From positions 124,001-188,000 of the forward strand of contig CAVQDO010000023.1 of assembly GCA_963711255.1 (NCBI GenBank): 64,000 nucleotides of DNA, written 5' to 3'. The stretch comes from GCA-2746365 sp963711255. GTDB lineage: Bacteria > Pseudomonadota > Gammaproteobacteria > SZUA-229. Below, in pieces: positions 18,839-28,533 of this stretch. The number at the start of each line of letters is the position of its first letter. The stretch's first letter is position 1. The notes beneath the pieces are model-generated. The model searched no databases, was not told the DNA's origin, and was given only the letters and a program-made list of their open reading frames with translations. The position numbers and the translations under genes were made by a program.

Positions 18839-18990
18839 GGTGGCAGTTTATAGTGACAATCTGTTTGCCTCAATGACTAATGTGTTTATCTATATTTATG
18901 AGGTGCCCATATAATTGTCAGGTGGTAAAGTACGCCTGTTCAATTTTTGATTGAAACCCATATAACTCTAATAACCAGGGTGAGTAAATA

Positions 18991-20874
18991 ATGAGTAAAT
19001 ATGATGCCTCGTCAATCGAGGTATTAACAGGCCTTGAACCGGTTCAGAAGCGGCCGGGTATGTATACTGACACCAGTCGGCCCAATCACCTGGCTCAGGA
19101 AGTTATCGATAACAGTGTTGACGAAGCGATTGCAGGACACGCCAGCAAAATCGACGTGGTACTGTTTAAGGACGGCTCAGTCAGTGTTACCGATGATGGC
19201 CGTGGCATGCCGGTTGATATTCACCCTGAAGAAGGTATTCCGGGTGTTGAAGTAATTCTTACCCGCCTGCATGCGGGCGGCAAATTCTCCAATAAAAATT
19301 ATGAGTTTTCCGGCGGTCTGCATGGCGTCGGTGTTTCAGTGGTTAATGCGCTATCGTCGAAAGTAATGGTTGAAGTGCGGCGCGATGCTACGGTTTATGA
19401 AATGGAGTTTCAACACGGCGCCAAGACCAAAAAACTCAAAAAGACCGGCACTGTCGGTAAACGCAATACCGGTACAAAAATACATTTCTGGCCGGAGAAG
19501 AAATATTTTGATTCGGCGGCATTCTCCATTCCCTCGTTAAAGCATGTTTTGCGCGCCAAGGCGGTGCTTTGTTCTGGCCTTGAAGTTAATTTTACTGAAG
19601 AAAAAACCGGTGAAAAACAAAGCTGGTATTACGAGGGCGGACTGGCCGACTACCTGGGCGAAAACCTGTTTGAGCGTGAGTGTCTGCCGGCGGAGCCTTT
19701 TGTTGGCAGCATGTCCAGTAAAACCGAGGCGGTCGACTGGGCGCTGACCTGGCAGACGGAAGCGGGTGAATTAACGACTGAATCCTACGTTAACCTTATT
19801 CCTACTGCGCAGGGCGGCACCCATGTTAATGGTTTGCGTACCGGCCTGACTGAGGCGCTGCGTGAATTTTGCGAAATTCGCAGTTTACTGCCGCGTGGTG
19901 TCAAACTCAGCCCGGAGGATGTCTGGGACCGGGTCTGTTTTGTACTATCAGTGAAACTGGCTGACCCGCAGTTTTCCGGGCAGACCAAAGAACGCTTATC
20001 GTCACGTGAATGTGCCGCATTTGTTTCCGGTGTAGTTAAAGATGCGTTCAGCCTGTGGTTGAATCAGCATACCGAAGCCGGTGAATCGATTGCCATGCTG
20101 GCCATTGAAAATGCACAGAAACGTTTGCGCGCCGGTAAAAAGGTAATACGTAAAAAAGTTACCAGTGGTCCGGCCTTACCCGGAAAGCTGTCCGACTGCT
20201 CGTCACAGGATATTACCCGTTCTGAGTTGTTCCTGGTCGAAGGGGACTCGGCTGGAGGTAGTGCAAAGCAGGCACGGGATAGAGAATTTCAGGCCATTAT
20301 GCCGTTGCGCGGAAAAATTCTTAATACCTGGGAAGTTGAACCTGACCAGGTACTGGCTTCGCAGGAAGTGCATGATATTTCCGTGGCGGTTGGTGTCGAA
20401 CCCGGTTCATCGGATTTAAAAGATCTGCGTTACGGGAAAATCTGCATACTGGCGGATGCTGATTCAGACGGCTACCATATTGCTACCTTGTTATGTGCTC
20501 TGTTTCTTAGGCATTTCAGGCCACTGGTTGAAGCCGGACATATTTATGTTGCCATGCCGCCGTTGTTTCGAATTGATGTAGCAAAAGAGGTTTTCTATGC
20601 ACTGGATGAGCCTGAAAAGCAGGGCATATTGGATCGTATCGAAGCAGAAAAAATACGCGGTAAAATATCTGTAACACGATTCAAAGGCCTGGGTGAGATG
20701 AACCCGCTGCAATTGCGTGTTACTACCCTGGCACCGGATACCCGGCGGCTGGTGCAGTTAACCCTGGGCGAAGGCAGTAAGAGCCATTCAATGCTGGACA
20801 TGCTTCTGGCGAAGAAGCGTGCCGGTGATAGAAAGGCGTGGCTGGAGACAAAAGGCGCGTTAGCCGAAGTCTAA
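18991..20874 (+). CDS. parE: DNA topoisomerase IV subunit B
   Basis: ATPase subunit of topoisomerase IV, which decatenates daughter chromosomes. 627 residues, normal for ParE. The GHKL ATP-binding region shows 'EVIDNSVDEAIAG' and 'DDGRGMPVDIHP'; the TOPRIM domain shows 'EGDSAGGSAKQARDR' near residue 414 and 'DADSDGYHI' near 488. 'PLRGKILN' is present. A GGGTGA ribosome binding site precedes the ATG. parC follows after 127 bases. Confidence 0.95.
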   Translation: MSKYDASSIEVLTGLEPVQKRPGMYTDTSRPNHLAQEVIDNSVDEAIAGHASKIDVVLFKDGSVSVTDDGRGMPVDIHPEEGIPGVEVILTRLHAGGKFSNKNYEFSGGLHGVGVSVVNALSSKVMVEVRRDATVYEMEFQHGAKTKKLKKTGTVGKRNTGTKIHFWPEKKYFDSAAFSIPSLKHVLRAKAVLCSGLEVNFTEEKTGEKQSWYYEGGLADYLGENLFERECLPAEPFVGSMSSKTEAVDWALTWQTEAGELTTESYVNLIPTAQGGTHVNGLRTGLTEALREFCEIRSLLPRGVKLSPEDVWDRVCFVLSVKLADPQFSGQTKERLSSRECAAFVSGVVKDAFSLWLNQHTEAGESIAMLAIENAQKRLRAGKKVIRKKVTSGPALPGKLSDCSSQDITRSELFLVEGDSAGGSAKQARDREFQAIMPLRGKILNTWEVEPDQVLASQEVHDISVAVGVEPGSSDLKDLRYGKICILADADSDGYHIATLLCALFLRHFRPLVEAGHIYVAMPPLFRIDVAKEVFYALDEPEKQGILDRIEAEKIRGKISVTRFKGLGEMNPLQLRVTTLAPDTRRLVQLTLGEGSKSHSMLDMLLAKKRAGDRKAWLETKGALAEV

Positions 20875-20880
20875 TAAAAA

Positions 20881-20967
20881 CAGTGAAAAATGAAAAAAGA
20901 AATGCGCAAAGCTAAAAACTATGCTGTTGCGTCGCTTTTTTGAATTTCATTTTTTATTTTTCACTAT
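20881..20967. repeat. Imperfect inverted repeat between parE and parC
   Basis: CAGTGAAAAATGAAAAAAGAA on the left and its near reverse complement around 20945-20967 can pair into a long AT-rich stem. The loop contains 'gcgcaaagc ... gcgtcgctttttt', itself terminator-like. It may attenuate read-through from parE to parC. Confidence 0.45.
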
Positions 20968-21001
20968 TGATTTTCCATTTATGAAGCGATAGTAAAATAT
21001 T

Positions 21002-23251
21002 ATGAGTTCACAATCCGAATTAGAATTCGAAGGCATCGAAAAACTGCCACTCTCTGAATTCACGGAGCGAGCGTACCTCGATTACTCCATGTACGTTATT
21101 ATGGATCGCGCTTTACCGTATATTGGTGATGGTCTGAAACCAGTGCAGCGACGCATCGTTTTTGCCATGTCTGAATTAGGCTTGAATGCCACCTCTAAAC
21201 ACAAAAAGTCAGCGCGTACCGTTGGTGATGTGCTGGGTAAATACCACCCGCATGGTGACAGTGCCTGTTACGAGGCGATGGTGTTGATGGCGCAGCCTTT
21301 TTCCTATCGTTATCCGCTGGTTGATGGTCAGGGTAACTGGGGTGCGCCGGATGACCCCAAGTCGTTTGCTGCAATGCGTTATACCGAATCGCGGTTAGCG
21401 CCATATTCCGAAGTATTATTGAATGAACTTGGCCAGGGCACTGTTGACTGGAAACCGAATTTTGATGGCACCATGGAAGAACCGGAAACGTTACCCGCAC
21501 GTTTGCCTAATGTACTGTTAAATGGCGGCACCGGTATCGCCGTCGGTATGGCTACCGATATTCCGCCGCATAATTTAAAAGAAGTTGCCAGCGCCTGTGT
21601 ACGTCTGCTGGAAAGCCCCAAATCCACCCTGGAAGATCTTTGTGAGCATATCCATGGCCCGGACTTTCCGACCGAAGCTGAAATTATTACGCCAAAAAAA
21701 GATATTCTTGAAATCTATCAGACAGGTCGCGGCGGTATTCGTCAGCGCGCCTGTTATGAAATGGAAGATGGCGCAATCATTGTTACGGCCTTGCCATACC
21801 AGGTGTCCGGTAACAAGATACTGGAGCAGATTGCGGCACAGATGATCGCGAAAAAACTTCCCATGGTGGAAGATTTACGCGATGAGTCTGATCATGAAAA
21901 TCCAACACGCCTGGTTATTATGCCGCGTTCTAACCGGGTTAATACGGAAGAGTTGATGGCGCATTTGTTTGCCACTACAGACCTTGAACGCAGTTACCGC
22001 GTCAACATGAATATGATCGGAATTGATGGCCGGCCACAGGTCAAGGACCTGCGTTCATTGTTAGTGGAATGGCTAAAGTTCAGAACGGTCACTGTACGCC
22101 GCCGGTTACAGTGGCGACTGGATAAAGTTAATAATCGCCTGCATATACTGGATGCATTGTTAATTGCGTTTTTGAATATCGATGAAGTTATCGCAATTAT
22201 TCGTGAAAATGACAAGCCGAAACCGGTGCTGATGTCACGTTTTACTATTAGTGATATTCAGGCAGAAGCAATTCTTGATCTGAAATTGCGAAATTTGGCC
22301 AAACTCGAAGAAATGAAAATTCGAGGTGAGCAAAATGAACTGGAAGAAGAACGTAAAAAGCTTGAGCAGATTCTGGGCTCGGCAACCCGTCTGAAAACGC
22401 TAATTCGCAAGGAAATTATTGCCGATGCGGAAAAGTATGGTGATGACCGGCGTTCACCGATTGTTGAGCGTAGCGCGGCGCAGGCAATGGACGAAACAGC
22501 GTTGATTTCAACTGAAGCCATAACCGTTATTTTATCCAGCAAGGGCTGGGTGCGTTCGGGCAAAGGCCACGAGATCGATGCGGAAAAATTGAATTATAAA
22601 GCTGGCGATGGTTTTCTGTCATCGGCGCAGGGTAAATCAAACCAGATGGCGGTGTTCCTTGATTCCAGCGGCAGGGCCTATACCTTGCCGGCGCATAAAC
22701 TGCCTTCGGCCAGGGGGCAGGGTGATCCCTTGAGCGGTTATTTCACGCCAACACCGGGCGCGCATTTTGTTGGTGTTGTGATCGGCGACCCCGATGAGCT
22801 GTATTTACTGTCCAGCAATTTTGGTTACGGTTTCGTGGTACGCCTGGGTGATATGCAGGCGAATGCTAAAAAGGGCAAGGCGATATTGAATGTCGGTAAA
22901 CAGGCGATCGCGCTGCCCCCGGTCAGGGTGGGCGATGTCAGCAGTGATCAAATCGCAGCGGTGAGTTCTGCCGGGCACATGCTGGTGACACCGGTTGAGC
23001 ATCTGCCGCAAATGGCAAGAGGCAAAGGCAATAAAATTATAAATATACCTTCTAAATTGTTGAAAGCAGGCGAAGAAACGGTCGCTGCGATCACGGTTGT
23101 TGCTGACGGCGGTAAGCTGGTTGTGCATTCCGGTAAAAAGCATAAAACCATGAAGCAGGCTGAGCTTGATGATTACGCTGGTGAAAGAGGCCGCCGCGGC
23201 CTTAAACTTTCGCAGGGTTACCGTACTGTTGATCGTTTAGAGCCTGAATAA
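21002..23251 (+). CDS. parC: DNA topoisomerase IV subunit A
   Basis: DNA cleavage-religation subunit of topoisomerase IV (749 residues). Catalytic Tyr127 lies in 'AAMRYTE'. The quinolone-resistance region 'KYHPHGDSACYEA' has Ser87 and Glu91, equivalent to E. coli Ser80 and Glu84, so the common target-site resistance changes are absent. A coiled-coil stretch (about residues 430-460) and a beta-pinwheel C-terminal domain follow. It is 127 bases downstream of parE on the same strand. Confidence 0.95.
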   Translation: MSSQSELEFEGIEKLPLSEFTERAYLDYSMYVIMDRALPYIGDGLKPVQRRIVFAMSELGLNATSKHKKSARTVGDVLGKYHPHGDSACYEAMVLMAQPFSYRYPLVDGQGNWGAPDDPKSFAAMRYTESRLAPYSEVLLNELGQGTVDWKPNFDGTMEEPETLPARLPNVLLNGGTGIAVGMATDIPPHNLKEVASACVRLLESPKSTLEDLCEHIHGPDFPTEAEIITPKKDILEIYQTGRGGIRQRACYEMEDGAIIVTALPYQVSGNKILEQIAAQMIAKKLPMVEDLRDESDHENPTRLVIMPRSNRVNTEELMAHLFATTDLERSYRVNMNMIGIDGRPQVKDLRSLLVEWLKFRTVTVRRRLQWRLDKVNNRLHILDALLIAFLNIDEVIAIIRENDKPKPVLMSRFTISDIQAEAILDLKLRNLAKLEEMKIRGEQNELEEERKKLEQILGSATRLKTLIRKEIIADAEKYGDDRRSPIVERSAAQAMDETALISTEAITVILSSKGWVRSGKGHEIDAEKLNYKAGDGFLSSAQGKSNQMAVFLDSSGRAYTLPAHKLPSARGQGDPLSGYFTPTPGAHFVGVVIGDPDELYLLSSNFGYGFVVRLGDMQANAKKGKAILNVGKQAIALPPVRVGDVSSDQIAAVSSAGHMLVTPVEHLPQMARGKGNKIINIPSKLLKAGEETVAAITVVADGGKLVVHSGKKHKTMKQAELDDYAGERGRRGLKLSQGYRTVDRLEPE

Positions 23252-23289
23252 TATTGAATTTTTCTTGAAATATCGTTTCAGTGTCTCCA

Positions 23290-23386
23290 TAGTGTTAGCC
23301 ACAGAGGCACGGTGCTGTAGAGGAACCAACTGGGCATTATTTTTAATAATTACTCAATGAGTTCTGCGTCACTGTGGTTAGAATTG
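23290..23386. repeat. Degenerate copy of palindromic intergenic repeat
   Basis: A left arm like 'agccacagaggcacgg' and a right arm like 'tctgcgtcactgtggtta' form a decayed version of the 25-bp-arm element found intact after htpX and after leuD. It fills the parC-htpX gap. Confidence 0.4.
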
Positions 23387-23412
23387 TTTCGTTTTAATCA
23401 TTGGAAAAACAT

Positions 23413-24297
23413 ATGAAACGCATAGCATTATTTATCATAACTAACCTGGCTGTGATAGCCGTATTGAGTATTGTTTTAAGCTTGCTGGGAATTGATTCGG
23501 TACTGGCTGAAAATGGTGTTGACCTTGATTTACAGGCTTTGCTGATATTTTCTGCCGTCATTGGCATGACTGGTTCATTTATTTCTCTTGCCATGTCCAA
23601 ATGGTCAGCGAAACATATGACCGGCGCCAAGGTTATTACTCAGCCGCAAAACAAAACCCAGCAATGGTTGCTGGAAACAGTAAAGCGACAGGCAGCACAG
23701 GCGGGTATTCAGATGCCTGAGGTAGCTATTTATGACTCACCCGATGTGAATGCATTTGCTACCGGCATGAGCCGTAATAATGCACTGGTAGCGGTAAGCA
23801 GCGGTTTGATCGAACACATGAAAATGGACGAAGCCGAAGCGGTGCTGGCACACGAAGTGAGCCATGTCGCTAACGGTGATATGGTGACACTGGCGCTGAT
23901 TCAGGGCGTGGTTAATACCTTTGTTATTTTTGCTTCACGTGTCGTCGGGCATATTATCGATCGCGTTATACTGAAAAATGAACGTGGCCATGGTATTGGT
24001 TACTTTGTTTCATCAATGATTGCACAGGTGGTTTTTGGTATTCTGGCGAGCGCCATTGTGATGTATTTTTCACGAGTGAGAGAATTCAAAGCCGATGCCG
24101 GTGCAGCTGAACTTGCCGGCAGTGAAAAGATGGTTGCTGCGTTGCAGCGCCTGCAGGCCATACATCAGCCATCCCGCTTGCCAGAACAGATGGCAGCGTT
24201 CGGTATTAACGGTGGTTTTGCTGAGGGCTTCAAGAAGTTATTTTTAAGTCATCCGCCACTGGAAGAACGTATAGCAGCGTTGCGGTCTGCTAGATAG
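23413..24297 (+). CDS. htpX: Membrane zinc protease HtpX
   Basis: M48-family inner-membrane metalloprotease that degrades misfolded membrane proteins together with FtsH. The ATG at 23413 is chosen over the TTG at 23401: it gives the family N-terminus 'MKRIALFIITNLAV' with GGAA upstream. 294 residues, two N-terminal membrane segments, zinc motif HEVSH at 147-151, further hydrophobic segments, and the third ligand Glu in 'REFKADAGA'. The C-terminal 'SHPPLEERIAAL' is typical. Confidence 0.95.
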   Translation: MKRIALFIITNLAVIAVLSIVLSLLGIDSVLAENGVDLDLQALLIFSAVIGMTGSFISLAMSKWSAKHMTGAKVITQPQNKTQQWLLETVKRQAAQAGIQMPEVAIYDSPDVNAFATGMSRNNALVAVSSGLIEHMKMDEAEAVLAHEVSHVANGDMVTLALIQGVVNTFVIFASRVVGHIIDRVILKNERGHGIGYFVSSMIAQVVFGILASAIVMYFSRVREFKADAGAAELAGSEKMVAALQRLQAIHQPSRLPEQMAAFGINGGFAEGFKKLFLSHPPLEERIAALRSAR

Positions 24298-24319
24298 TGG
24301 GTTAATTAAAAAAACTTTA

Positions 24320-24428
24320 ACCGCAGAGACGCGGAGGCGCAGAGGAAAACTAATTATTGTAATTTATTACGCCGCAGGCGCAATAAACCTTGATTTTATT
24401 TTTCTCTGCGCCTCCGCGTCTCTGCGGT
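24320..24428. repeat. Palindromic intergenic repeat element, copy 1
   Basis: Perfect 25-bp inverted arms (24320-24344 and 24404-24428, core CCGCAGAGACGCGGAGGCGC) surround a 59-base loop with a nested CGCC-GCA-GGCG hairpin. The arms are identical to those of the copy at 53543-53641. It lies between the convergent htpX and fimX-like genes and may end transcription from both sides. Elements with this arm sequence occur in many unrelated bacteria. Confidence 0.85.
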
Positions 24429-24463
24429 AAAAAGGTTTCTAAAATTAAGTACAACAGAAAAGA

Positions 24464-26554
24464 CTAGCCAGACATTTCAGTGAAATCGTAATCCATTGTA
24501 GGCAATGGTTCCTGCAGGAAATGGCCCTGGATAAAGTTAATGCCCATACCCCATAATAATGACAGGCTGGTGGCATCAGGCACGTGTTGTGCAATGGTGA
24601 ATTTGCCTAACTCTGCCGCCTGTTCTGCAATATTTTTAATTGATTCCTGGTTTTGAGGATTGTCTGACAGGTTGTCCATAAAGCTGCGTTCTATCCTGAT
24701 ATAGTCTGCATGGATATGACTAAGCAACTGGAAGGGATTGCTGCCTGAGCCAAAATCATCCAGCACAAAACCGCAGTTTAATTTCTTCAGGCCGTGTGAA
24801 AGTGTTTTGGTGTTTTTTAAATTTGTTACAGCATCTGTTTCCTTAACGGCAAAGTTTAAGGTGTGCTCGGGAATCTGCTTTTCTTTTATCTGGTAACTTA
24901 GCCATTCAAACAGTGTCTGGTCCTTGATAGAAGGAGCCGACAATTTAATAAAGAAGCGCGTTTGTTTGTTGGCTTTTTTTCGAATGGCGTATTCCTGTAT
25001 GGTTTTGTACAGTACCCAGCGATCGATAGCGATAGCCATGCCAATGCGTTCTGCGGCAGGGATAAAGTCCTGCGGCATAATGAGTTCTTTACTTTCATCA
25101 GACTCCAGGCGGATGAAGACCTCGTAACGTTCGTTAGTATCTCCGTGCAGACTGACAATTGGCTGGTAATGCAGCTGGAATCTGTCATTTTTCAGTGCAT
25201 CGGTGAGCTGTTCCTTGAACTTGGCATCAACTTCATGCCTTGTCAGTTCGCCTTTGTCAGGAACGTATGTGTGTATCTGGTTTGCGCCTTTCTCAATGGC
25301 GGCTGAAATGGCTTTTTCGGAACGCGCCAGGATATCGTTATATTCGGGTGTGTCCGAACCAATAAGTGCAATACCAATGCAGCAAGTTGTATTTATGTGT
25401 GAATCATTAATGTCAGTTTCGAGTGCCGCCAGTGATTTTTGAAACTCTGTGGCATAGCTCTCAATGTTATCCTTGTTGTAGCCAATGGCGACGACTATAA
25501 AACTGTCATGCGTGTAGCGTGCGACAATATCATCGTCGCGGATCACTTTGTTTAAGGCGCCCGCAGCTTCAACGATATACTGGTCTGCGCCGACAACACC
25601 AACTGAGTTTTTGATTTCATCAAAATTATCGACATGTATTTCCATCAACGCAGCGGTATATTTTCCTGCTTCACAGTTTGCGATAACGGTTCCCAGTTTT
25701 TCAATGCAGTACTGCCTGTTGAATAAACCGGTTAACTGGTCTTTCTGGCTGAGTAATTTTAGCTGGCGTTCAAGTTCTTCTGAAGAAGCGTCTTCTTTGC
25801 GAATAATAATCTGAACACAGGGTTCACCATCAATTTGAGCGGGTGAAAATTCCATCTCGCCTTTGAATTCAAGGCCGTCAGGTTTCCGTAGCGAGGTGCC
25901 AAGTTTTTCTATGCCGCCATCGCCATTAGTATAATTCCGTAAAAATGACTTGAAATCATCGCGTCCGTCGATGGCCACCATGTCGAGAACAGGCATGCCC
26001 TCAAGATCATCAGATTCTTCAATTTCAAACAGGCTTAAATAGGACTGGTTTGAATAGACGTGCATGCCCTCATGTATGTAGGCAATAGCATCGCGAGAAC
26101 TGTCGAGTAAAGCGTTGCATCTTCTTTCTGATTCTTTGAACGCTTTATTCAGCGTGAATGTTTTTCTTGCGCTGACCAGGGCCTGGTGCTCTCGAGCGAT
26201 GATTAGTATCAAATGTTCGATGTTAGTAAAGCAGGTGGCATCAACAGCGCCTGTTCGTATTGCATTAACCACATTCGGCTGTTCGGTTTTATTAACGGAT
26301 ATAACGCGGCAAATTTCTGATTTTTTATCTTTCCTGAGGCAATCGATGGTATCTTTGAGTGTAATTAACTCCATTCCTTCAAAGTAAATTACCAGGTCGG
26401 GTATCTGTGAGGCGATGGCTTTTAATAAGTCTTCGTCATCTTCTACACGAGTTGATCTTGCGGTGTATCCTGCTGCTCTTAATTTACTGATGATAACTTC
26501 TTCACTATCAAAGGAATCATCTATAACGATTAAGTTAATTATCTTTTCTTCCAC
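24464..26554 (-). CDS. FimX-like degenerate GGDEF/EAL protein
   Basis: 696 residues in FimX order: a receiver-like domain lacking a clean phospho-site (1-125), a PAS domain (145-255), GGDEF (265-430) and EAL (445-690). GGDEF is degenerate (THDSF, 348-352). EAL reads EVF (478-480) and lacks several catalytic residues: the usual Asn in 'INLS' is Lys537, the 'AEGVE' Glu is replaced in 'AQHVP' (655-659), and 'KID' is 'RIE'; 'DDFGSG' is kept. It therefore probably binds c-di-GMP but neither makes nor breaks it. Pseudomonas FimX (691 residues) controls type IV pilus assembly in just this way. It lies 41 bases after a PilZ-like gene and near parC, as does fimX in P. aeruginosa as I recall. Confidence 0.72.
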   Translation of the reverse strand: MEEKIINLIVIDDSFDSEEVIISKLRAAGYTARSTRVEDDEDLLKAIASQIPDLVIYFEGMELITLKDTIDCLRKDKKSEICRVISVNKTEQPNVVNAIRTGAVDATCFTNIEHLILIIAREHQALVSARKTFTLNKAFKESERRCNALLDSSRDAIAYIHEGMHVYSNQSYLSLFEIEESDDLEGMPVLDMVAIDGRDDFKSFLRNYTNGDGGIEKLGTSLRKPDGLEFKGEMEFSPAQIDGEPCVQIIIRKEDASSEELERQLKLLSQKDQLTGLFNRQYCIEKLGTVIANCEAGKYTAALMEIHVDNFDEIKNSVGVVGADQYIVEAAGALNKVIRDDDIVARYTHDSFIVVAIGYNKDNIESYATEFQKSLAALETDINDSHINTTCCIGIALIGSDTPEYNDILARSEKAISAAIEKGANQIHTYVPDKGELTRHEVDAKFKEQLTDALKNDRFQLHYQPIVSLHGDTNERYEVFIRLESDESKELIMPQDFIPAAERIGMAIAIDRWVLYKTIQEYAIRKKANKQTRFFIKLSAPSIKDQTLFEWLSYQIKEKQIPEHTLNFAVKETDAVTNLKNTKTLSHGLKKLNCGFVLDDFGSGSNPFQLLSHIHADYIRIERSFMDNLSDNPQNQESIKNIAEQAAELGKFTIAQHVPDATSLSLLWGMGINFIQGHFLQEPLPTMDYDFTEMSG

Positions 26555-26595
26555 TTTTTTTGTCTCAGAAATTCTGGCGCGTTGAGCTCAGGAAT

Positions 26596-28428
26596 TTAAA
26601 GTGATGACCAGAGTTCATCAAAGTCATCTTTATTTTTTGTCGCTTCTTCCTTTTTCGCCTGTTTTCTTATACGCTGATCTTCTTCAGTGTTTTTATAGGT
26701 GAATTGAGTGAATGAGCCCGTGTGTTCTCTAGTAGGGCCTAGAGTAACATTTAATTTGTTTTCCAGTATTTGAACGGTAAGTTTATCATTTGTTTTAAAA
26801 GCATGCGAAGGCAAGATAGTGCTCGAAGCCTGTTTCAGTGCCTTGATTCCGGGCAGCATCAGGCAATCGAACGGAATTTCGTCAGGGCGGTTGACTCGCT
26901 GGGCGGTGGCAGTAACAACTTTGGGTGATATTACCTGTACGCCTATTTCGAGTCCGTTTTCCCGGGTAAACTGCATCCAGCGAATTACGCCTATACGCCA
27001 TTCAAAATTATTCTTGGCATCAAATTCCTGCAACGCAATAAGCTCACCAATCTGTGCTTTAGATGTTTCATCTGAATTCCATTGCAGGCGATAACCGCCG
27101 GCACTGATATTGACGATATCCCAGTGCGAATCGGTATTCTGCGGAGAGGTGAGCTGTTCTTCTTTTATAAACTGTTTTTCTTTTGTATAGGTTTCGGTTA
27201 AAACACGGCCCTGCGCAACCATGTCCCAGGAATCATTTTCTTTGTCACCGATTTCTGTGTGTGTCATGTATCCCATGTTACGTTTGTCGCTTTCTGCGGT
27301 AATTGCTTCCAGGGTAAAATCCGGATCCTGTTTTGTAGATGTCGAGGTGCGAACAAATCCGGATTTGGTGTCGATATTCTCATCGTTTTTGTATGAATTC
27401 CGGATAGCTTTTGCAGATTGTTTTAAACCGATGGCTACATTAATTTGGCCGTTTCGGTTTGCGCGAGAAAAGCGCCGTTTTGCATTTTCTGCCCATGAAT
27501 TAACCAGTACATTCAGTGTTTCCAGCGGAATAGTGTCACCAACCGCAATTTTCTGTTTTTGTTGTGCCTGTTCGGCAATCAGTTGTTTCACATGTTCAAC
27601 CAGTTTATTCGCGCTTAATATGCGAATAGTGGTTTTGCCGTCGAGATCGTTTTCGCATAAATAATCGGGTGCGGCATCTTCACTAACACGCATACAGAAA
27701 ACCCGGTCAATTAATTTTTCTGATGCTTCGCGATGCAGGCTTGCGTATTGCGACCAAGTATAAAGTTCTTTAAAAACGCGTTCACTGTCACTTTGTCTTA
27801 AAGCAATCGGGCGTGCCAGTGCGAACAGGATTATCTGTTTATAACTGTTCTCGATGGTGTTTTTCTGCAGTGGGCATTCATCATCAATAATAGTGTTTCC
27901 GGTCAGCTTCTGGCTTTCCGCAAAAATATACAGTTGATGGAGGTCGTGCCAGAGTTTTTTCGGGCTGGGTGCGTAAACTTCAGATGAGCGAAGAAACATT
28001 TCAGATAAATATGATATGGCGCGGATTATCGCCATGCTTAGCGTTTTATCATCAATTTTTTTGTCTACCTGGTTAGCGGCTTCGTAGACGATGATTTCAT
28101 AGCCGTATATCAGTTCCTGTAAAATGGACTGGTTTAAATTGACAATTTTCTGGCTTTTATCGGGCAGTGGTAATGTACGATTGATGAAATATTTTTTCAG
28201 ATTATTAAATATGTTACGGGTCTGTTTGCGCAGCATTTCCAGGTTTTCCAGTCGATGTTTGTTAGGCATGGACTGACGATTCTGGTCGCGCAGTATCTGA
28301 AAAGTTTGCTTGGTTAACTCGCCCATATTTGCATTGGGCAGTGCAGTCATCAACTTTTTGAACTTCCGAGGATTACTCGGTGTAGACTTTTCGGTCGGCG
28401 CAATTTGTTCTGGTATATTTAATTTCAT
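26596..28428 (-). CDS. PilZ-like domain protein upstream of fimX-like gene
   Basis: A 610-residue cytosolic protein. Residues 1-300 are helical and of no family known to me. Around residues 445-525 a PilZ-like beta-barrel is visible: 'DIVNISAGGYRL', then 'GELIALQE', 'WRIGVIRWM' and 'LEIGVQVIS'. The usual N-terminal RxxxR c-di-GMP motif is not evident, so nucleotide binding is uncertain. The tail is Lys/Glu-rich. It is between epmB and the fimX-like gene on one strand. In Xanthomonas a PilZ protein bridges FimX and the pilus motor PilB; a similar role is inference from context. Confidence 0.55.
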   Translation of the reverse strand: MKLNIPEQIAPTEKSTPSNPRKFKKLMTALPNANMGELTKQTFQILRDQNRQSMPNKHRLENLEMLRKQTRNIFNNLKKYFINRTLPLPDKSQKIVNLNQSILQELIYGYEIIVYEAANQVDKKIDDKTLSMAIIRAISYLSEMFLRSSEVYAPSPKKLWHDLHQLYIFAESQKLTGNTIIDDECPLQKNTIENSYKQIILFALARPIALRQSDSERVFKELYTWSQYASLHREASEKLIDRVFCMRVSEDAAPDYLCENDLDGKTTIRILSANKLVEHVKQLIAEQAQQKQKIAVGDTIPLETLNVLVNSWAENAKRRFSRANRNGQINVAIGLKQSAKAIRNSYKNDENIDTKSGFVRTSTSTKQDPDFTLEAITAESDKRNMGYMTHTEIGDKENDSWDMVAQGRVLTETYTKEKQFIKEEQLTSPQNTDSHWDIVNISAGGYRLQWNSDETSKAQIGELIALQEFDAKNNFEWRIGVIRWMQFTRENGLEIGVQVISPKVVTATAQRVNRPDEIPFDCLMLPGIKALKQASSTILPSHAFKTNDKLTVQILENKLNVTLGPTREHTGSFTQFTYKNTEEDQRIRKQAKKEEATKNKDDFDELWSSL

Positions 28429-28533
28429 TATTACAGATATTTTTTATCGTTTATAAGCTGTTGTTCTTTATGTGGAAATCAACAACATAGTGCTTTATTT
28501 ATAAATTAGCCCTGAATTTTATTTAAGTGTAGC

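Noticed and set aside
24320..24428. Insertion sequence or transposase remnant
   Set aside because: Only the palindromic arms and a short loop are present; there is no reading frame and no target-site duplication that I can see.
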